Source: Arcticibacter tournemirensis
Lineage (GTDB): Bacteria > Bacteroidota > Bacteroidia > Sphingobacteriales > Sphingobacteriaceae
NCBI RefSeq assembly: GCF_006716645.1
Contig: NZ_VFPL01000001.1
Location: 1,054,001-1,118,000 of the forward strand
DNA: 64,000 nucleotides
Reading direction: 5' to 3'
Below are positions 52,798 through 62,179 of the stretch, one piece after another. Numbering within the stretch: position 1 is the stretch's first letter; each line of letters opens with the position of its first letter. The notes beneath the pieces were generated by a model, which was not told the origin of the DNA, searched no databases, and worked only from the letters and a program-made list of their open reading frames with translations. Both the position numbers and the translations under genes were made by a program.

Positions 52798-55065
52798 ATG
52801 GCATTTGATATAGAAATGATACAAAAGGTTTACAACAACCTTGCCGGTCGGATAGACGCTGCAAAGAGAGTTGTTGGAAAACCGTTAACACTCACTGAAA
52901 AGATCCTGTATTCGCACTTATGGAATGGAGATGCTGATGAATCCTACAAGCGTGGCACTTCGTATGTTGATTTCGCTCCGGATCGTGTTGCCATGCAGGA
53001 CGCTACCGCTCAAATGGCCCTTCTTCAGTTCATGCAGGCGGGGAGGCCGCAGGTCGCCGTACCTTCTACAGTGCATTGTGATCACCTCATACAAGCTAAA
53101 ATAGGCGCCACCGAGGATTTGGAAACCGCAAACACCACGAATAAAGAGGTGTACGACTTCCTTTCTTCAGTTTGTAATAAATATGGTCTGGGATTCTGGA
53201 AACCAGGAGCCGGTATCATCCACCAGGTAGTGCTTGAGAATTATGCATTTCCGGGAGGAATGATGATTGGAACTGACTCGCATACTCCTAATGCAGGTGG
53301 TTTGGGGATGATTGCCATAGGGGTCGGCGGTGCCGATGCCTGCGATGTAATGGCCGGTTTTGCATGGGAACTGAAGTTTCCGAAGCTTATCGGTGTAAAG
53401 CTCACAGGTAAAATGTCGGGGTGGACTGCCCCTAAAGATGTGATTCTGAAGGTGGCAGGTGTACTGACAGTAAAAGGTGGTACCGGATGTATTGTTGAAT
53501 ATTTTGGGGAAGGCACCCGTTCGATGTCGGCTACTGGTAAGGCTACCATTTGTAACATGGGGGCTGAGATAGGCGCTACTACATCTATCTTTGGGTATGA
53601 TGAAAAGGCTGAAGCTTATCTGCGTGGTACCGGCCGGGCTGATATTGCCGACCTGGCAAATGAAGTTCGCGAACATCTTACAGGAGACGATGAAGTATAT
53701 GCTAATCCTGAACAATATTTTGATCAGGTAATTGAAATAAATCTTTCGGAGCTGGAACCGCATGTTAACGGTCCTTTTACTCCCGATCTGGCATGGCCTA
53801 TATCTAAATTCGCAGAAGCAGTAAGAGAGCATAACTGGCCCGCGAAACTGGAAGTCGGATTAATCGGATCATGTACGAATTCTTCTTACGAGGATATCAC
53901 CAGAGCGGCCTCTATCGCTCAGCAGGCTGTAGATAAGCATCTTGTAGCAAAGTCAGAATATACTGTAACGCCAGGATCTGAACTGGTACGTTATACTGTA
54001 GAGCGCGACGGTTATCTTGATACATTTGATAAGATAGGCGGTGTAGTGCTTGCCAATGCATGTGGCCCATGTATCGGGCAGTGGGCACGTCATACCGACG
54101 ACCCTACCCGCAAGAATTCTATCATTACATCCTTCAACCGCAACTTTGCAAAACGTAATGATGGTAATCCAAATACTCATGCCTTTGTTGCGTCTCCCGA
54201 AATCGTTACGGCCCTGGCTATTGCCGGCGACCTTACCTTCAATCCGCTTACCGATACATTAATCAATGAGAGGGGCGAGCAGGTGAAGCTGGATGAACCA
54301 ACAGGATTAGAGATGCCTGAAAAAGGATATGCTGTAGAGGATGCAGGATATCAGTCGCCTGCCGAAGATGGAAGCGGTGTTCAGGTTTTGGTAGATGAAA
54401 AATCGAGCCGCTTACAGCTTCTTGATCCATTCCCTGCGTGGGAAGGAACAGACCTTCACGGACTTCGTCTTTTAATAAAGGCAAAGGGTAAATGTACTAC
54501 CGACCATATTTCTATGGCAGGGCCGTGGCTGAAGTTCCGCGGGCACCTGGATAATATTTCAAACAACATGCTGATTGGGGCTATTAATTATTTTAATGAC
54601 AGCACCGATCACGTTAAGAATCAGCTCACAGGCGAATACGGACCTGTACCTGCTACGCAGCGCGCTTATAAAGCTGCCGGGATAGGTACTGTGGTTGTCG
54701 GCGATGAGAACTATGGTGAAGGCTCGTCCCGCGAACATGCAGCCATGGAGCCTCGTCATCTCGGAGTAAGAGTCATACTGGTGAAGTCATTTGCCCGTAT
54801 TCACGAAACAAACCTGAAAAAGCAGGGTATGCTGGGTATAACATTTGCAGATCCTAACGATTATAACAAGGTTCAGGAGGATGATTCTATTGACATCGTG
54901 GGTCTTACCTCGTTCGCTCCCGGCAAGCAGTTAACAGTTGTGCTGAACCATAAGGATGGTAGCGTCGACTCGTTCCCTGTGAACCATACTTATAACGAAC
55001 AGCAGATCGAGTGGTTCAAAGCAGGCGCTGCCCTCAATCTTATCAGGATGAAACAGCAAGCTTGA
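52798..55065 (+). CDS. acnA: Aconitate hydratase (mitochondrial-type)
   Basis: A 755-residue iron-sulfur enzyme of the citric acid cycle that interconverts citrate and isocitrate. The cluster ligands are Cys359 ([11 protein letters not shown]) and Cys422/Cys425 ([12 protein letters not shown]). Other motifs are [24 protein letters not shown] and [19 protein letters not shown]. The length and motifs match the mitochondrial-type branch common in this phylum. The letter assigned to the gene varies between databases. Confidence 0.95.
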   Translation: MAFDIEMIQKVYNNLAGRIDAAKRVVGKPLTLTEKILYSHLWNGDADESYKRGTSYVDFAPDRVAMQDATAQMALLQFMQAGRPQVAVPSTVHCDHLIQAKIGATEDLETANTTNKEVYDFLSSVCNKYGLGFWKPGAGIIHQVVLENYAFPGGMMIGTDSHTPNAGGLGMIAIGVGGADACDVMAGFAWELKFPKLIGVKLTGKMSGWTAPKDVILKVAGVLTVKGGTGCIVEYFGEGTRSMSATGKATICNMGAEIGATTSIFGYDEKAEAYLRGTGRADIADLANEVREHLTGDDEVYANPEQYFDQVIEINLSELEPHVNGPFTPDLAWPISKFAEAVREHNWPAKLEVGLIGSCTNSSYEDITRAASIAQQAVDKHLVAKSEYTVTPGSELVRYTVERDGYLDTFDKIGGVVLANACGPCIGQWARHTDDPTRKNSIITSFNRNFAKRNDGNPNTHAFVASPEIVTALAIAGDLTFNPLTDTLINERGEQVKLDEPTGLEMPEKGYAVEDAGYQSPAEDGSGVQVLVDEKSSRLQLLDPFPAWEGTDLHGLRLLIKAKGKCTTDHISMAGPWLKFRGHLDNISNNMLIGAINYFNDSTDHVKNQLTGEYGPVPATQRAYKAAGIGTVVVGDENYGEGSSREHAAMEPRHLGVRVILVKSFARIHETNLKKQGMLGITFADPNDYNKVQEDDSIDIVGLTSFAPGKQLTVVLNHKDGSVDSFPVNHTYNEQQIEWFKAGAALNLIRMKQQA

Positions 55066-55082
55066 TAGTACCATTTTAATAA

Positions 55083-55120
55083 TAAAAAAGGCCGGAGTCA
55101 ATTGATCCCGGCCTTTTTTA
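55083..55120. terminator. Bidirectional terminator between aconitase and sucD
   Basis: A perfect 13-bp stem (55083-55095 with 55108-55120; A6GGCCGG/CCGGCCT6) and a 12-nt loop between convergent genes. Confidence 0.9.
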
Positions 55121-55139
55121 TTAATTGACACTTAAACTA

Positions 55140-56018
55140 TTAGTGTGTAACGCCTAATTCTTCGGCCATAGCGGCACCAATTTCGGCAGGCGATTCAACT
55201 ACCCTGATACCGCACTCTCTCATTATACGCATTTTCGCGGCTGCGGTATCATCAGCGCCGCCTACAATAGCACCAGCATGTCCCATGCGGCGACCTGCAG
55301 GAGCAGTTTGTCCGGCGATAAAGCCTACCACCGGTTTCGTTCCGTTCTCTTTGATCCACAGTGCAGCTTCTGCTTCCATTCCACCGCCGATTTCGCCGAT
55401 CATTACAATTCCTTCTGTCTCGGGGTCGTTCATCAGCAATTTAACTGCTTCTACGGTTGGTGTACCAATAATAGGGTCGCCACCAATTCCAATAGCTGTA
55501 GTGATGCCTAGTCCCGCTTTTACCACCTGGTCAACAGCTTCATAAGTCAGGGTTCCTGATTTGGAAACAATACCTACAGTTCCCTTTTTGAAGATAAAGC
55601 CAGGCATGATACCTATTTTTGCTTCATCTGCTGTAATAATACCAGGGCAGTTAGGGCCGATAAGCCTGCAATCCTTGTCTTTAATGTACTCCTTAACCAT
55701 GATCATATCTTTGGTAGGAATGCCCTCGGTAATGCAGACGATTACCTTAATACCAGCTTCCGCAGCTTCCATAATGGCGTCTCCGGCGAAGGCAGGAGGA
55801 ACGAAGATGATGGAAACGTCGGCGCCTGTTTTGTCTACCGCTTCTTTCACAGTATTAAATACAGGTTTTTCAAGATGGGTTTGGCCTCCTTTTCCGGGAG
55901 TGACTCCTCCAACAACGTCGGTCCCATACTCAATCATTTGAGTAGCATGATAGGTCCCTTCATTCCCGGTAAAGCCCTGAACAATAACTTTTGAATTTTT
56001 ATTTACTAATACACTCAT
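55140..56018 (-). CDS. sucD: Succinate-CoA ligase alpha subunit
   Basis: A 292-residue subunit that binds CoA and carries the phosphohistidine of the citric acid cycle ligase. It has [19 protein letters not shown] (CoA loop), [20 protein letters not shown], and the active-site His in [12 protein letters not shown] near residue 245. sucC is not adjacent. It converges on the aconitase gene and has a good promoter at 56039-56068. Confidence 0.96.
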   Translation of the reverse strand: MSVLVNKNSKVIVQGFTGNEGTYHATQMIEYGTDVVGGVTPGKGGQTHLEKPVFNTVKEAVDKTGADVSIIFVPPAFAGDAIMEAAEAGIKVIVCITEGIPTKDMIMVKEYIKDKDCRLIGPNCPGIITADEAKIGIMPGFIFKKGTVGIVSKSGTLTYEAVDQVVKAGLGITTAIGIGGDPIIGTPTVEAVKLLMNDPETEGIVMIGEIGGGMEAEAALWIKENGTKPVVGFIAGQTAPAGRRMGHAGAIVGGADDTAAAKMRIMRECGIRVVESPAEIGAAMAEELGVTH

Positions 56019-56038
56019 TGAACGGAATTTAAGATGTA

Positions 56039-56068
56039 CAAAACTATAAGAATAGGCCTAAACCACAA
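56039..56068 (-). promoter_or_regulatory. Promoter of sucD
   Basis: On the minus strand: TTG at 56068-56066, a 19-bp spacer, then TAGTTTTG at 56046-56039. Both elements and the spacing fit the Bacteroidota consensus; the gene starts 21 bases later. Confidence 0.7.
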
Positions 56069-56077
56069 ACCTTTTTA

Positions 56078-57853
56078 TCACCCGAAGGTCGTTTTTTCTA
56101 TGCCTGATGAATTAAATTGCAGGTCGAACAGACGCTTGTAGTAACCATTATGCTGCAGCAATTGTTGGTGCGATCCCATCTCCTTTATTTCGCCCTGGTC
56201 GAGTACAATAATCTTATCTGCGTTTTGAATGGTAGAGAGCCTGTGTGCGATGACGATAGACGTCCTGCCTTTCATCAGCTTTTGGAGTGTTTGCTGGATA
56301 AGCAGCTCTGTTTCTGTATCAACAGAAGAGGTTGCTTCATCCAGTACCAGGATCTTTGGATTATATACCAGCGCTCTTATAAATGAGATGAGCTGAGCCT
56401 GACCCGCTGACAAGGTAGCGCCCCGTTCCATTACATTATAATCAAAGCCCTCCGGCAAACGGTTTATAAAATCGGCAGCCCCCGCTTCAGTAGCAGCCTT
56501 TATCAGCTGATCTCTTGAAATAGCCGGATTGTTCAGCGTAATATTGTTGGCAATAGAATCCGAAAACAGGAAGACATCCTGTATGACGGTTGCAATCTGT
56601 GAACGCAGATAGCCCAGCTCATAGTCCCGGATATCGAGTCCGTCTATTTTCACACTTCCCTTTCCGATCTCATAAAACCTGTTCAGTATATTGATGACAG
56701 ACGATTTACCCGCACCTGTAGCACCAACGAGCGCAAGCGTCTGTCCGGGTTCTACCGTGAAACTTATGTCTTTTAAGACCCAGTTGTTTTCATTGTAAGC
56801 AAACCAAACGTTTTCAAAAGAAATGGCGCCGTCCAGTTTGCCGGTTGCGAAGCTGCCTGAGTTTTCTTCTTCGTCATGTGTGTCAAGAATGGTAAAGACC
56901 CGGTCGGCACCCACCATTCCCATCTGTAGCGTGTTGAACTTGTCGGCAAGTTCGCGGATCGGCCTGAACATCATGTTAATGTACATAATAAAGGCGATAA
57001 TTACCCCGGGCGAAGTATCGTGGTCTATGATCGATTTCGAACCATACCACACAAGCAGGCCCAGTGAGAGTGCTGAAATGATTTCGACTACGGGAAAGAA
57101 GATAGAGTAATACCAGTTAGACCTGATATTAGCATCACGGTGCTTGGCGTTGATCTGCTTAAATTTATGCATCTCCTGATTTTCCCGTGCAAAATACTGG
57201 GTGATGTTCATTCCGGTAATATGCTCCTGGAGGAAGGTATTGAGATGGCCCACCTGTGATCTTACTTCCTGAAAAGCCGATTTGATGGCCTCCTTGAATA
57301 CATAGCTGGCGAACACCAGCAAGGGCATTGGTAGTAAGACAATTAAAGTCAGTTGCCAGTCGATATACAGCATGACTGCCAGAAGGGTAATCAGCTGTAA
57401 TATGTCCCCTGCTATTACAATCAGCCCTTCAGAAAATATGTCGGCAATAGTCTCGAGGTCAGATACTGTGCGTGTGATTAATTGCCCGATTGGTGTTTTG
57501 TCGAAGAACCGGAGCTTTAAAGTGCTTATGTGATTAAAAACATTGATCCGAAGGTCCCTGATGGTTGATTGACCGAGCTTGTTGGTAAGGAACGTGTGAT
57601 AATATTGAATAACAGCCTGGAGAACGAGCAGGAAAAGCATTAACAAGGTCATGCTTGTAAGTCCCGGTTTGTCGTCCGTTAGGATATATTTGTCGAGGGT
57701 GAACTGGATCAGCAGGGGCCGGAGGGGAGATACTATTGCGAGCGCTATAGTGAGGGTTATCGACCATGCAAAAATCCTTTTGTATGGTTTAATATAAGTA
57801 AAGATCCGCTTGAGCAGATTGATATCATAAGCCTTACCTGCGACCTTCGCCAT
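56078..57853 (-). CDS. ABC exporter, fused membrane and ATPase domains
   Basis: A 591-residue half-transporter of the MsbA/multidrug type. Six membrane spans in residues 1-310, then the nucleotide-binding domain with Walker A GATGAGKSS (Lys383), Walker B ILVLDEATSS, and signature LSAGQ (the usual form is LSGGQ). It works as a dimer exporting lipids or drugs; the substrate is unknown. A reading from 57904 overlaps the -7 element, so the ATG at 57853 (MAKVAGKAYD) is used. Confidence 0.93.
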   Translation of the reverse strand: MAKVAGKAYDINLLKRIFTYIKPYKRIFAWSITLTIALAIVSPLRPLLIQFTLDKYILTDDKPGLTSMTLLMLFLLVLQAVIQYYHTFLTNKLGQSTIRDLRINVFNHISTLKLRFFDKTPIGQLITRTVSDLETIADIFSEGLIVIAGDILQLITLLAVMLYIDWQLTLIVLLPMPLLVFASYVFKEAIKSAFQEVRSQVGHLNTFLQEHITGMNITQYFARENQEMHKFKQINAKHRDANIRSNWYYSIFFPVVEIISALSLGLLVWYGSKSIIDHDTSPGVIIAFIMYINMMFRPIRELADKFNTLQMGMVGADRVFTILDTHDEEENSGSFATGKLDGAISFENVWFAYNENNWVLKDISFTVEPGQTLALVGATGAGKSSVINILNRFYEIGKGSVKIDGLDIRDYELGYLRSQIATVIQDVFLFSDSIANNITLNNPAISRDQLIKAATEAGAADFINRLPEGFDYNVMERGATLSAGQAQLISFIRALVYNPKILVLDEATSSVDTETELLIQQTLQKLMKGRTSIVIAHRLSTIQNADKIIVLDQGEIKEMGSHQQLLQHNGYYKRLFDLQFNSSGIEKTTFG

Positions 57854-57878
57854 AAATGTCGTATTCCTTTTGAGGCTG

Positions 57879-57886
57879 CAAAAATA
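57879..57886 (-). promoter_or_regulatory. Candidate -7 element of the ABC exporter gene
   Basis: Minus-strand TATTTTTG, matching TAnnTTTG, 26 bases before the ATG at 57853. It supports the shorter start. Confidence 0.5.
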
Positions 57887-58014
57887 GAAATATTTTAGCA
57901 GCAAGGTGTCAGATGGAGGTAACGAGCTTTAGCTAATTGATGAATAAACAATTATTTAACATTAAAAAAGCTTTAATTAAATATGCTAATTTAGCGGCTT
58001 TGAATTTGAATGTC

Positions 58015-59208
58015 ATGCGAAGAGTCTTAATAACATTAATAGCAATTGTCTTTACCTCCAAACTTGTTTATGCCCAGGGAGAAGTTGATGAACGTTCAAT
58101 GATCTTCAGAATGAACGGGTTGGAGATCAATACCAAAGATTCATCCTTTTATGCCAATTTCAGGTTCAGGATGCAAAACAGGATGGGTTTCTATACCAAC
58201 GGGGGAGACGATCTTGGCATTTCTGAATGGGATGCAAGAGTAAGACGGTTAAGGCTGAGGGCCGACGGATATGTATTAAGCCCCAAGATCGGGTACAGTA
58301 TCCAGCTATCCTTTTCCAGGGGCGATCAGGACATCGACAATACAGGCATTGCAAATATTGTGCGTGACGCTGTGGTGTTTTATCACTTTACCAATAATTT
58401 CTATATAGCTTTCGGACAAAATAAACTCCCTGGTAATCGTCAGCGGGTGAATTCGTCGGGGCAATTACAGTTTGCCGATCGCTCCATTGTGAACAGTACC
58501 TTTACCGTCGACCGCGATTTCGGGTTAAAAGCATATTATAACAACACCATAGGGTCGGTGCCTTTCAGAATTAAAGGCGCTATAAGTACCGGAGAAGGCA
58601 GGAGTGTTAACACGACTGATAACGGGCTCGCTTATACAGGCAGATTTGAAATACTCCCCTTCGGTGAATTCAAGAACGAAGGAGATTACTCAGAGGGAGA
58701 CCTCGAACGGGAGGAAACCCCGAAGCTGGCACTTGCCGGAGGCTACAGCTATAACGCAAAGACGAACCGGACGGGCGGGCAATTAGGAAAAGAGATGTAT
58801 GCATCGAGGGATATGGGTACAGCAATCTTCGATATGATCTTCAAGCTAAGAGGCTGGGCTTATGAGACTGAATATATGAAACGCACAGCAGACAATCCCC
58901 TGACTTTTAATGAAGATGGCGATGTAAGATATATCTATGCCGGCTGGGGCAATAATCATCAAATATCTTATCTGTTCAAAAATAACCTCGAAACTGCTTT
59001 CAGATACTCGGTAATTCAGCCTGAGGGCAAGACGGCATGGTATGAAAAGAGAAAAGAAGTTCTGGAAGCCGGAGTAACCAAATACCTTAGAAAACACCGG
59101 ATTAAAGGACAGTTTAACCTAAGTTACAATACGGAAGATGGCCGGTGGGATTTGAAGGACAGTGACAATTACTGGGGAGCGCTTTTTCAAATAGAACTGG
59201 GTATTTAA
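58015..59208 (+). CDS. Phosphate-selective porin (OprO/OprP) family protein
   Basis: A 397-residue outer-membrane barrel with signal peptide MRRVLITLIAIVFTSKLVYAQ. The family pattern includes FYANFRFRMQNRMGFYTN, RVRRLRLRADGYVLSPKIGY and DRSIVNSTFTVDRDFGLKAYY. It ends with an aromatic/hydrophobic strand (ALFQIELGI). OprP homologues in Bacteroidota transport phosphate, pyrophosphate or other anions. The upstream in-frame ATG at 57937 would add a 26-residue leader, so 58015 is preferred. Confidence 0.85.
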   Translation: MRRVLITLIAIVFTSKLVYAQGEVDERSMIFRMNGLEINTKDSSFYANFRFRMQNRMGFYTNGGDDLGISEWDARVRRLRLRADGYVLSPKIGYSIQLSFSRGDQDIDNTGIANIVRDAVVFYHFTNNFYIAFGQNKLPGNRQRVNSSGQLQFADRSIVNSTFTVDRDFGLKAYYNNTIGSVPFRIKGAISTGEGRSVNTTDNGLAYTGRFEILPFGEFKNEGDYSEGDLEREETPKLALAGGYSYNAKTNRTGGQLGKEMYASRDMGTAIFDMIFKLRGWAYETEYMKRTADNPLTFNEDGDVRYIYAGWGNNHQISYLFKNNLETAFRYSVIQPEGKTAWYEKRKEVLEAGVTKYLRKHRIKGQFNLSYNTEDGRWDLKDSDNYWGALFQIELGI

Positions 59209-59281
59209 TGATAATATGATATTTTAATTATAACAATTTTGTAAAATGAGCGTTTGAACTTCGGTTTTAATCTGTTTTAAT

Positions 59282-59289
59282 TAATTTTG
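59282..59289 (+). promoter_or_regulatory. Candidate -7 element of the 108-residue ORF
   Basis: TAATTTTG, matching TAnnTTTG, 19 bases before the start at 59309. It supports this small ORF as a gene. Confidence 0.5.
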
Positions 59290-59308
59290 TATCCGGGCAG
59301 CATACAAT

Positions 59309-59635
59309 ATGAAGAAAGTAATTGCTAAAAAAGTTATAAGCGTTCTTTTTCTCTCCATCTTCGTTAGTAAGATGGTTATTTCTGTTGCACCCCTGATTGT
59401 AGCGCACTTTGATTCCAAAACGGTAAATGCTGTAATCATGCAGCTGGAAATTGAGCATTCTAAGCCTGTTGATGGCAAAGAGTCTTGCCTGAAGGAATAC
59501 CTGGCGCTGGTTTCGTACAGTTATGCAATCTTAAGTCCTGTGTGGACCTTTAATCCTTTAACTGTAAACAGGGGATATGATAAACATCACCAGCCTTTTT
59601 ATCCTTCTGTACCCACTCCTCCTCCAAACGCCTGA
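59309..59635 (+). CDS. Small exported hypothetical protein
   Basis: A 108-residue protein with a basic start and hydrophobic N-terminus (VISVLFLSIFVSKMVISVAPLIVA), so either exported or anchored by one span. The rest has one Cys, a Tyr-rich middle, and a proline-rich end (YPSVPTPPPNA). I do not recognise it. A -7 element just upstream supports expression. It precedes the SulP/carbonic anhydrase pair by 131 bp. Confidence 0.6.
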   Translation: MKKVIAKKVISVLFLSIFVSKMVISVAPLIVAHFDSKTVNAVIMQLEIEHSKPVDGKESCLKEYLALVSYSYAILSPVWTFNPLTVNRGYDKHHQPFYPSVPTPPPNA

Positions 59636-59640
59636 TTTCT

Positions 59641-59725
59641 GCCGCATCATATTGCGGCGGTCTGATCATTCACGTTAATTCTATTTCATACGATATCATA
59701 CACCGGATCAGATTTCCTTATCCGG
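59641..59725 (+). promoter_or_regulatory. Two short hairpins before the SulP gene
   Basis: GCCGCA/TGCGGC (59641-59658) and CCGGAT/ATCCGG (59703-59725). Both are perfect 6-bp stems. They could be the terminator of the small ORF, or leader structure of the SulP transcript. Confidence 0.4.
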
Positions 59726-59766
59726 TTTCAGATTCTGTATAGTACATCATCTCATATCTAACATAT

Positions 59767-61404
59767 ATGGCAGCTAATCATTTGTCTGCATCAACAGGTT
59801 TTAAACAATATTTTTCGCCAAGAAATCTTAAGAAGGATTTTCCGGCAAGTGTGGTAGTCTTTTTAGTGGCATTGCCTCTATGTCTTGGTATCGCGCTGGC
59901 ATCGGGAGCACCATTGTTTTCAGGCTTGCTCACCGGTATTATTGGTGGTATAGTTACGGCTTCTTTCAGCGGATCACAGTTAAGTGTTAGCGGTCCGGCT
60001 GCGGGACTTACAGTTATCGTACTTGGGGCAATCACATCACTTGGCGCATTTGAAACTTTTCTGCTCGCCGTGCTGATAGCCGGAGCGCTGCAGATCGTGC
60101 TGGGCTTTTTGAGGGCCGGCACCATAGGTAATTATTTCCCCTCAGCTGTAATCGAAGGAATGCTCGCTGCGATAGGGATCATCCTTATTCTTAAACAAAT
60201 ACCCCACGCTGTAGGCTATGACGCCGAATTTGAAGGCAGCGAAGCATTCAATATTAACGACCAAAATACCTTTTCGGCAATCAGCAACGCACTTTCGGCT
60301 GTGAGTATGGGAGCGGTTATCATTAGCATTGTTTCTCTTGCTGTTTTGATTTACTGGCCCAGGTTCAAAAAACTCAGCGGCGTTCCTGCGCCTCTTATAG
60401 TTGTGGTTTTCGGTATAATCTTTAATAAGGTATTTAGCGGATCGTCACTGGAGATAAAAAGTGAACATCTGGTAAATGTGCCGGTTGTTAATTCCTTTGG
60501 CGAGTTTACCGCTCTTTTCGTTTCACCTGATTTTTCCCAGATAACGAATCCCCAGGTATGGACCGTCGCGGCTACGATAGCGATCGTTGCCAGTCTCGAA
60601 TCTTTATTGAGCCTTGAAGCGGTCGACAAGATCGATCCTATGAAGAGGGTCTCGCCAACCAACCGGGAGCTCGTTGCACAGGGCGTTGGAAATATGGTCA
60701 GCGGTTTCCTGGGTGGCCTACCCATGACAGCCGTTATCGTCCGCTCGTCGGCTAATGTAAATGCAGGCGGTAAAACAAAGGCGAGCGCGATCCTGCACGG
60801 GTTTTGGCTGATGCTCTCACTCTTGCTCATTCCGGGGCTCATCAATAGTATTCCACTGTCATGCCTTGCAGCTATCCTCCTTGTTACGGGATATAAACTT
60901 GCTAAGATTGCCCTTTTCAAGAAAATGTACAAAGAAGGATGGGCACAGTTTATTCCTTTTATCGTTACTGTTCTTGCAGTGGTTTTTACCGACCTGCTGA
61001 AAGGTGTAGCGATCGGCATGGTTGTAGGCGTTTTCTACATCCTGCGTAATAATCTCCGTAATCCTTACTTCTATACGATTGGCAGGAATGGAGATAAGAA
61101 AGTGATTACTATTAAACTTGCAGAGGAAGTTTCTTTCCTCAACAAAGCAGCGATCTCATATACATTAAATCACCTTCCTCATGAATCTGACGTTGTAATC
61201 GACGGAAGTAACTCAAGGTATATTGATCCCGATGTTCTCGAGATTATCCGCAACTTCAAGCATAGCGCCTATTCCAAAGGAATAATTGTTCAGCTGAAGA
61301 ACATAAAACACAAATATGATATTCCGCAATTAAAAGACCTGATATACACTCCTGAAAAGGACAAAACACCAGTAGTAAACTCAAACAGTATAATTGAAAA
61401 TTAA
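59767..61404 (+). CDS. SulP-family anion transporter
   Basis: A 545-residue inner-membrane transporter with about 10-14 spans. The N-terminal SulP pattern (FPASVVVFLVALPLCLGIAL, SGPAAGLTVIVLG) is clear, and the C-terminus is a STAS-like cytoplasmic domain (HESDVVIDGSNSRYIDPDVL). SulP proteins carry sulfate or bicarbonate. The carbonic anhydrase gene begins 1 nt after the stop, so bicarbonate (BicA-like) is the likely substrate. Confidence 0.93.
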   Translation: MAANHLSASTGFKQYFSPRNLKKDFPASVVVFLVALPLCLGIALASGAPLFSGLLTGIIGGIVTASFSGSQLSVSGPAAGLTVIVLGAITSLGAFETFLLAVLIAGALQIVLGFLRAGTIGNYFPSAVIEGMLAAIGIILILKQIPHAVGYDAEFEGSEAFNINDQNTFSAISNALSAVSMGAVIISIVSLAVLIYWPRFKKLSGVPAPLIVVVFGIIFNKVFSGSSLEIKSEHLVNVPVVNSFGEFTALFVSPDFSQITNPQVWTVAATIAIVASLESLLSLEAVDKIDPMKRVSPTNRELVAQGVGNMVSGFLGGLPMTAVIVRSSANVNAGGKTKASAILHGFWLMLSLLLIPGLINSIPLSCLAAILLVTGYKLAKIALFKKMYKEGWAQFIPFIVTVLAVVFTDLLKGVAIGMVVGVFYILRNNLRNPYFYTIGRNGDKKVITIKLAEEVSFLNKAAISYTLNHLPHESDVVIDGSNSRYIDPDVLEIIRNFKHSAYSKGIIVQLKNIKHKYDIPQLKDLIYTPEKDKTPVVNSNSIIEN

Positions 61405-61405
61405 T

Positions 61406-62110
61406 ATGGCACGCGACAATAATTCAGCCGCTACAACGGCACAAAATACCAACGAAGTTCAAAAAAATACATACGAGCAGCTCCTCAGCGGAAACCGCCT
61501 TTTTGTGGAGCAGGAGCTGGAAAAAGATCCCGACTTCTTTAAGAAGCTGGCCTCGGGACAAAGCCCGCAGGTACTGTGGATTGGTTGCTCGGATAGCAGG
61601 GTGCCTGCAAATCAGGTTACCAACACGAAGCCGGGGGAAGTTTTCGTTCACCGCAATATTGCAAACGTCTGTGTTCATTCAGACATGAACATGCTTAGCG
61701 TGCTCGACTATTCGGTAAATGTTTTAAAGGTTAAGCATGTTATAGTTGCAGGACATTATGGTTGCGGAGGCGTTGCCGCTGCGATGAGCAGAAAGCAATT
61801 TGGATTGATTGATAATTGGCTACGGCATATCAAAGACGTTTATCGTTTGCACTCTCATGAACTTGATCTGATTACGGATCCTGCAGTAAGGGCCGACAGA
61901 CTCGTGGAGTTAAATGTTATCGAACAGGTTTTTAACCTTTGCAAAACAACGATTATCCAGAATGCGTGGAAGGAGAGAACAGACCTGGAGGTGCATGGCT
62001 GGGTAGTGGATATCCGTACGGGCTTAGTGAAAGACCTTAAGGTAAGCTGCAGCAATACGGATAACCTAAGCAAGGTGTTTGCTTTGGATGCAGTCACTCC
62101 GGCTTCGTAG
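61406..62110 (+). CDS. can: Beta-class carbonic anhydrase
   Basis: A 234-residue zinc enzyme that interconverts CO2 and bicarbonate. The zinc ligands are Cys61 (in CSDSRVPAN, with the Asp63-Arg65 dyad), His117 and Cys120 (GHYGCGGV). A TTG at 61394 inside the SulP gene is an unlikely start; the ATG at 61406 follows the SulP stop by one nucleotide. Tight coupling suggests one transcript and linked bicarbonate uptake and conversion. Confidence 0.95.
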   Translation: MARDNNSAATTAQNTNEVQKNTYEQLLSGNRLFVEQELEKDPDFFKKLASGQSPQVLWIGCSDSRVPANQVTNTKPGEVFVHRNIANVCVHSDMNMLSVLDYSVNVLKVKHVIVAGHYGCGGVAAAMSRKQFGLIDNWLRHIKDVYRLHSHELDLITDPAVRADRLVELNVIEQVFNLCKTTIIQNAWKERTDLEVHGWVVDIRTGLVKDLKVSCSNTDNLSKVFALDAVTPAS

Positions 62111-62118
62111 TGTTTTTT

Positions 62119-62169
62119 AATATCAAAAGAAAAGGCGGCCAGATAATGGTCGCCTTTTCTTTTGATATT
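62119..62169. terminator. Bidirectional terminator between carbonic anhydrase and gcvP
   Basis: A 19-bp perfect stem (62119-62137 with 62151-62169) with T-runs on both sides, between convergent genes. It is the longest terminator stem in the window. Confidence 0.9.
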
Positions 62170-62179
62170 ACTTTTTTTT

